Source: Adineta steineri
Lineage: Eukaryota; Rotifera; Eurotatoria; Adinetida; Adinetidae
NCBI GenBank assembly: GCA_905250115.1
Contig: CAJNOI010000013.1
Location: forward strand, 731,788 to 795,787
DNA: 64,000 bases
Reading direction: 5' to 3'
In this document: one piece after another, positions 57,781 through 64,000 of the stretch
How the letters are laid out: each line of letters begins with the position of its first letter
Numbering within the stretch: position 1 is the stretch's first letter
The notes under the pieces: generated by a model
Told to the model about the DNA's origin: nothing
The model's database searches: none
Seen by the model: the letters and a program-made list of their open reading frames with translations, nothing else
Program-made: the position numbers and the translations under genes

Positions 57781-60159
57781 TATTATTGTTATCTAAAAAT
57801 ACACTACAAAACAAAGGATGAATAAGAGTTGAATTGTATTGAGTCTATTTCAAATAGCAACACAATATCAGTTCAGCTATATGAACAGATTCGGATCAAC
57901 CTATTATTATTTCCTCGATTCAAGATAGAATGATATGGAAAAAATTCCAGATACGTTTGTCTGCATGTTTACCACAGGCCAAAGGTGTAAAAAATATTAA
58001 TAATATGAAATCTAATTTTTGTGAAAGGTTTCGCTACTCGCCTAATCAATATTTATTATCAGTTTTTTTGAAATTTTCAGGTTTGATTTGTTCAGCTAAG
58101 AGAAGGCTTTTTGTTATAGGAAAATGATGATATTTCTTCCACCGAAGAGACAGGCATACGGAAAAAGTTAAAACGCGTTTGGCTGTTGTTAGCAAATCAA
58201 CCGTCAAAGGTCAAAACAACGTTTGAGCTTAAAAGTTTAAATTTGATATAATGTATCAGTCGGTCATGAGCATCGTTTTTCTTCGCTGTTCCTCGAGTAA
58301 AACATTTCGCTCTTCGGCCGATTACCAGGTTCTGAACTGCGCTCTTTCATTTCCTCAGTCACCAACCGTTTTCTCCAAGAAATAGCATACCCACTCACAA
58401 CCACATCCATTACAAGAAGTCATGATATTTAGTATTGTATACGAAAGCGTAGTTTGTCAGAGTGCTTCAACGGGTTGCAAGAAATCGATAGGTAAAACAT
58501 CAAGCTTTGTCTTGATTTATAGATGTCATATACAACGTCGAGCAATCATGAGTGACAGACTATAGGAATCCCCGCGACTTACTAAAAGATTGTTCTCACA
58601 GTTTCTTTGGGAAATCTTCAATGGGAAGCTAAAAAAATTGGTCTTTAATGAAAAAGACAAAACTGATTATATTATGTGTCAGAGTTCGAATGTTCGTTAC
58701 CTCGTGGTCTCTGCTATATTGTAGAAAAACGACGAATATATCTAGAGGCCGGCCCATAGATAACACTCCGATAGAAGATTTAAATATCTCTACTTCGACT
58801 CGATCAAATCGGCTGATGTTTTGATAATTAACAGAACTTTACTGCAAAAAATTTCCCATACTGATGATATAAGTAAATACTACAGTTTAGTACTATGATT
58901 GGCCTTGTGAAAGGAATTATATCTCTTAGCAAGTAAGAAAAAATACATGTGAAAAACTTTATGGATAATTTCTAGCTGTTATCTGAGAAAATGATACAAC
59001 GAAAGCAAAACAAACTATATATGTTATACTACATTGATGTACATCGAGACAATTCTCAAGCTCGTTGGTTTAAAACTCAACAGATACAATATCTCCAAAT
59101 TTTTCTGGTCACTTGCTGTTTCAAAACCTGAAACCTTTTATTCGTGCTTTTCGACTGTCAAATACGAGTTTCTGCATATAAACAAAATAGCTTTGAAAAT
59201 TCTCTCGATGTACGTCAACGTAGTATTACACATAACATTTGTTTTGATTTCCTTTTGTCATTGTCTATCATAACAACGAGAAACTATCCACAAAATGCAT
59301 CAGATACATTTTTTTTACTTGGTGCTAGGTGAAATTCTTTTACGATGCCAATCCTAATATTTAATATTATTATTTACTTATATTGTCAGTATGACAAAAC
59401 AAATATGAATAAAGTTTGACAAATAATCCAAAAATCAGCCGTTTCGACCAAGCCGCAGTTGACCTATTTAAATCTTCTGTCGAAAGCTTATTTACAGCCA
59501 CTTTGTCTATAACTTATATGGCATGCTGAGTGACAGTGTGAGTAATTTTCAATATCTCTCTTAATATTCATAACTTCGAAATAAAGTTTTTCCGACGATG
59601 TCGTATATAGTTCTCTACAAAACGATGCACATGTAGATGCCATACGAGTAAAGAGAATATTGTAGTAACACTGAGAATGTGCAATATCCACAACTTTCAA
59701 AGCACTTCTGCTCACTAGCCAGACTGGATGACCATCACGTCATAGACGGAACCGACCTGATCTCTTGATAACTGGTACCGGCGCCCTCTCTCGATGACGA
59801 CGTAAGCAAGTATATACCCGAGTGGGAATGTCCGTACGAGCACCTACCTTTCTACCTACCGCCCACTATTACATACAACAACACCCTGCCACTCACGCAC
59901 ATTCGACTATGCCCAGGCACACAAATCTCACCCATCCATGTACAACCGCACCTCAATCCTCGCAAACATTCATCCATACCCACGCATACACACACTCTCA
60001 CACTCAATTCTAAAATTACATTAACCACCCCAAAAAAACAACAATAAAATGTCACTTTCCATGAATGTCCCATTCGTAAATATCATCTTTATTACCGATA
60101 GAACACGCCGCTATCCAAAGCCATTCGACCATGTCAGCCTCTACATTCCAACAATAATC

Positions 60160-60262
60160 GCTAGCACAAACTTACTGCCCGAAAGATGGGTAGGAATATC
60201 AGATATTNNNNNNNNNNTAGTGGTAGATCCTGATGGCTAGTACAAGATTACTGCCCGAAAGA
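60160..60262. repeat. Tandem repeat (76-bp period) spanning an assembly gap
   Basis: GCTAGCACAAACTTACTGCC followed by CGAAAGA at 60160 recurs at 60236 as GCTAGTACAAGATTACTGCC with the same tail, a 76-bp offset. Between them lie ten Ns (60208-60217). This suggests a tandem array collapsed or left unresolved in assembly. Confidence 0.65.
60208..60217. other. Assembly gap (10 N)
   Basis: A run of ten N characters. The true length is unknown. Confidence 0.99.
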
Positions 60263-61825
60263 AGCTTGACAGTAATGGTTTGTTTGTGGGTCAGTTTGTT
60301 GTTGGTGTAGTGCATGATGTTATTTTACTACTCAGGCTTAGATGAATATGTATGTTGTTTCGTACTTAGTGTTTTGGTGCATGTTGGTGTTTTATTCCTG
60401 AATAAGTGTGTGGGACGCTATCGTTTTGAAGAGGTACCGTGTTGGGCTGTAGAAGCAGATGGGTATGATACGCGGTGTGAATGGTACTCTTCGTGTGTAA
60501 TCGTTAAAGAATACAACCAATCTGAAATAGCAGGTGACGATTGAGTAATGCATAATAATTGGTACAAGCGATCGATATTTTCGTTGGTATTTTACGTGAA
60601 TAAGTATGTGGAAAAGGTTTCCGTAGAAAGAAATAATAACTTTTGCTGGCATGTTTGGTCTCACGGAAAGAATTTTAGGAAGACGTAGGTTTGGGTTGTA
60701 TTCTGTTGAGTTTTTCAGAGGTGGTCAGCCGATATGATAGCATAGTTCAAAGTGTTTACGCTGGTAAATAAGGAAACCAAATATGTTCGTAGTACAAAAG
60801 TTAGTAATACCCATAGACAATGATAAAAACCAATGGTAGCTTTCATGTAATTCCTACGATTATGACAAGGTTACTACAACTCTCCGATCCATCGTTATAA
60901 AGGAGGGTTTCAGTAAGGAGCAGCGTCCAGACGAGTAGGAGTCATAAACACTGTTGACCACATTCTCTAAAAGAATATTGAGCATTGTTCGATACGACAA
61001 TTCCTAAAAGTACATACCTTGCATGAAGGCTTGGTTGAATCTCATAATAAATAATGCAAAATTAAGAAAAATACTAAATTCGCGAAACCAATGCATTACA
61101 GGCTCTTCTGCTACTGTCGACATCGATTTATGGTTATAAGTGTCTCGTATACATCACTGACTTTTGTTATTTCTTTGACATTGGATGACTTTTATTGATA
61201 TCTCATGAATACAATTGAGCAAGGCTTGAAACCCATACGTCACAGGCTGTTGCGCTGAAGAATTAAAGAGATGATTAAGTTTCTAAAGATGATAGTGTAC
61301 ACAACCAACATACAAAGAACATTCACTCGACTACAATGTTTTTTACTCTAATCTGATATCGTCAAAACTTTAGCTGTTGGTAATACTTTAGATATTTCAG
61401 TCTTTACTATCGAATGCATTTTATGAGTCTCACACCTGTATCCAAGATACGAGTCTTGAGCTGCTTAAATGACCGCCTGTTTATATCCTTGTATGCAGTT
61501 TATTACTCATGATTTTCTATTGAGTGTGAGTCTTCGATTCTATGAAGACGCCTTTACTTACATCGTTATATAAATAAATGTATTATCACAGACTCTCCAG
61601 ACCTGCACTCCAGAAAAAGACGGTGGGATGTATATTATACATAATGATATGAATAGCAGCAATCTGACAGACCCGCTATATCCGTCTTTCAGTTAGAAAT
61701 TGAATGCTTTTTGTTTTCAAAACTCAAATTGAAATTAAACCGACCATTATATACTATCAGGGTGAGGATAAGTGTGTAGAGAGTGGAGAGCTACATCGGT
61801 CTCAAGACTTTTTGACGGGTCTGAT

Positions 61826-62136
61826 CAAAGGATTACACGCTATTGTATCATCTGAAATGCTAATCCATTATTCGGCAGTACATTTTGTAGAGAAATGTTT
61901 GCTCTTTCAGTCTATGTAATAAGAGACATGATACAGTTCCTCATAGTCAATATTTTTCAAGAAAACGGTCCGGGTTCAAGTTTGGATCCGGCCTATATTC
62001 ATTAAAAACTTTTTGCTATGAGAAATTGTAGTGTGCTTCTAATTACATAGACTGCAAGAGTAAACATTTCTCTACAAAATGCATTGTCGAATAATAGATT
62101 AGTATTCCAGATGATACAATAGCGTGTAAACCATTG
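61826..62136. repeat. Long inverted repeat (96-bp arms)
   Basis: Left arm 61826-61921 and right arm 62041-62136 are inverted copies with about 90 percent identity by eye. Shared blocks include TACACGCTATTGTATCATCT and CATTTTGTAGAGAAATGTTT. The spacer is about 119 bp. No ends typical of a known transposon family and no target duplication were found. Confidence 0.85.
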
Positions 62137-63204
62137 AAGTATTCTGCACGAATAAACGTTTAGCGATTTAAATCAAGTCAGATTAGTTCTTTATGACATA
62201 ATTATAGTTTAGTACGGCGATAAATGACCACTGTTGCATTCCTATTCGAATTAGTATGAAGTAAGTTTTAAAGAATCTAAATTGTATTCATGTCTTCATT
62301 ACAATTCAATAGGAGTGTATGACACAGGGTATTTTGTTGCATAGTATACTCATAAAGTTTTATTTTTGTACTTACAAGTCAAGTCGATTAGGAAAATGAC
62401 GGATTATATACGGTTTTTTTATTTGAACTCGGGTAAATTTAATCACTACTGAAGACACCGCTAATAAAATATTTTTTTATATTTTTCATCAAAAGTGTTT
62501 TACAAGAATACGCATCGCATCTTATTCGTATCTTTTTCTCATATTTGTATCTTTAATATTAAGGCAAGATTGAGAATCAATCATGCATACCATACAAGCA
62601 AAAAAATGAAATAACGAATACTAATACTTTAGCTTAATAATAATAAATTCTCACTCAACTCTGTTCATTTTCAGAAAAAAATCATACGATAATGTTACCA
62701 CTGAAATCATCTTAAAATGAAAAACAAAAGTTTATCGTTAATGTAAAATCATTTCGCGTTTTAAGTATCTTACCGGTGTAGTAATGGTGTTTTTATTTCG
62801 TTTCAGTTTACACATCGATACATATATTCATGTATATTACTGATGTAATGCACGTGTAGTGTGTAAGCAGTGATAAAAATTATACAAAAAAGAATATAAA
62901 ACTAATGAAGCATAGATGAAAACGAACAGGCAGAATAGAACAGAACAGAACAGAACGAAATATAAACACATATTTCTAATCGCAGTGTGCGCTGCACATT
63001 CTACTATCCGTTTAAGAAGAGAGAAAGGAACTGATGATCAGTTGAATAACTTGAGGGTTTTCATATAAAAGTAATTAAGCGTAGGAAGGAATGTTCAACT
63101 GATGAATCATAGATTTGTTATTTGGAGTAATGATTTTCATATGAGGTATGAGAAAGTTTTCCAATAACTACGACTAGGCAATGTATTTGTAATATTTAAA
63201 AGAT

Positions 63205-63415
63205 TACATAATCGAATACTTAATCTCTTTCTCGTGGAGAAGAGTCCAGTAAACATAAATTGTCTGATTGGTTGATTGTCTGTCCGCAGGGTCAAGAAAC
63301 ATCGAAAATCGATTTTGTTTTTTTTTACGGTTTGCATTTGTTTTTCCAGGAAATTTGAAGAAAATGCATTTCTACGAAAAAGAGCTAAGCGAGTCCTCGG
63401 ACGAGCGTTACTTGT
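63205..63415. repeat. Dispersed repeat, copy B
   Basis: Second copy of the repeat at 47775-48108, without the internal 126-nt duplication. It keeps the GAGAAGAGTCCAG, ACATCGAAAATC and GCTAAGCGAGTCCTCGGA blocks in the same order and orientation. Confidence 0.65.
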
Positions 63416-64000
63416 TTTTTTAAGTAAGAAAGTATCTTGAAATAATTTCTTATTTAAGAATATCTCTATTAAATATATTTTCTCTAATTCTAGACGAAAA
63501 TAAAGTTAGCAGCAGATTCGAGTATTTCTTGAAGACATTCGCCGAGGAACTTGGTATATGGCTAAGACTCGTGGGATAGATAGATAATTTAATTCTGTAC
63601 CGAATGGTGTAGCCTAAGTAGGGGTCATCGACCAAAAAGTGGGTGTTCTGAGTGGAAAACTGGGTGAAGTTGTAGTTACACCCAATAATCCTTGCAAATA
63701 TATGTTCCTGACCCTGTGCTGTGTCTGTGATTGATTGGACTAAATGAGAATCATGTTATGGTAGATCATAAATTAGGACTACTTTCAAGCTGGACTTCTC
63801 AAAACTAGTAAAGGTTTGAACTTCGAGATTTTGAAAATTTTCAAAATGCGAAGTAACTGTTCGCGATAGTTTTTTTGGTTAAAATCCATTTTGTTGAAAA
63901 TTGACTGTAACTATGCCAAAGAATTTTTAAACTTTTTTTAGTGGCTCATAGATTTTAGAATTTCGAGAAAATATTTGATTTTTGAAGTTGCCGAAATATA

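Larger units (their letters stand above)
57708..64000. other. Gene-poor, repeat-bearing end of window
   Basis: About 6.3 kb with no convincing coding exon. Base composition is visibly less AT-rich than in the first 50 kb, with a C-rich patch at 59850-60010. It contains a tandem repeat across an assembly gap (60160-60262), a long inverted repeat (61826-62136) and a dispersed repeat copy (63205-63415). No reverse transcriptase, integrase or transposase motif was recognised in the short open frames. Confidence 0.5.

Noticed and set aside
59822..60073. Open frames on both strands in a C-rich patch
   Set aside because: Pro/Thr/His-rich on one strand and Cys/Val/Gly-rich on the other reflect the simple C-rich composition, next to an assembly gap; no domain recognised.
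61704..61919. 71-codon plus-strand open frame
   Set aside because: It overlaps the left arm of the 61826-62136 inverted repeat and shows no domain, so it is probably incidental.
1..64000. CRISPR arrays, rRNA or tRNA genes
   Set aside because: No regular spaced direct repeats, no rRNA-like conserved blocks and no convincing tRNA A/B-box pair were seen. A tRNA scan would be needed to exclude a diverged tRNA.

Overview
This 64 kb window is AT-rich metazoan nuclear DNA carrying about fourteen spliced protein-coding genes. Most introns are 45-65 nt, GT-AG and T-rich at the acceptor. The gene set includes MAP2K1/2, TIMM44, VMP1, TCP11L1, a neuronal calcium sensor, insulin-like peptides, an Ig adhesion protein, a leucine-rich-repeat protein and a C2H2 zinc-finger repressor. 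Tiny introns, a DUF5672 gene, several short hAT-like and TTAA-bounded DNA transposons, and CCCACA/TGTGGG-type hexamers (the telomere unit reported for bdelloid rotifers) make a bdelloid rotifer the best guess. I cannot prove the taxon from sequence alone.

Layout. 1-3.5 kb: intergenic with a fold-back repeat. 3.5-6.0 kb: a DUF5672 membrane protein (+) converging on a SUEL-lectin/CUB receptor-like protein (-). 8.0-8.6 kb: EF-hand calcium sensor. 9.5-10.9 kb: a zinc-binding/coiled-coil/W2-like gene interrupted by a hAT-type MITE. 13.1-14.7 kb: three-Ig protein with a GPI-type tail. 14.9-20.5 kb: TCP11L1-like and MEK1/2, both on the minus strand. 21.9-26.4 kb: zinc-finger protein with about 14 fingers and a CtBP-binding motif. 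26.4-31.8 kb: gene-poor. 31.8-35.6 kb: two diverged insulin-like peptide genes. 38.0-39.4 kb: VMP1. 43.0-45.7 kb: TIMM44. 46.7-49.6 kb: LRR protein. 51.9-53.1 kb: a JmjN/JmjC protein lacking the iron ligands. 54.2-57.7 kb: a two-RRM RNA-binding protein. 57.7-64 kb: no convincing gene, only repeats and a 10-N assembly gap.

There is no operon-like logic. Genes lie on both strands and belong to unrelated pathways (MAPK signalling, mitochondrial import, autophagy/ER contact, insulin signalling, adhesion, chromatin and RNA regulation). The notable layer is mobile DNA: four hAT-like insertions with 8-bp target duplications (one in a coding exon, three in introns, one of those nested in another element), several TTAA-bounded elements and two long hairpin repeats. 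In several genes the unusually long introns are long because they contain such insertions. Exon models were built by reading splice sites by hand, and every junction listed keeps the reading frame.
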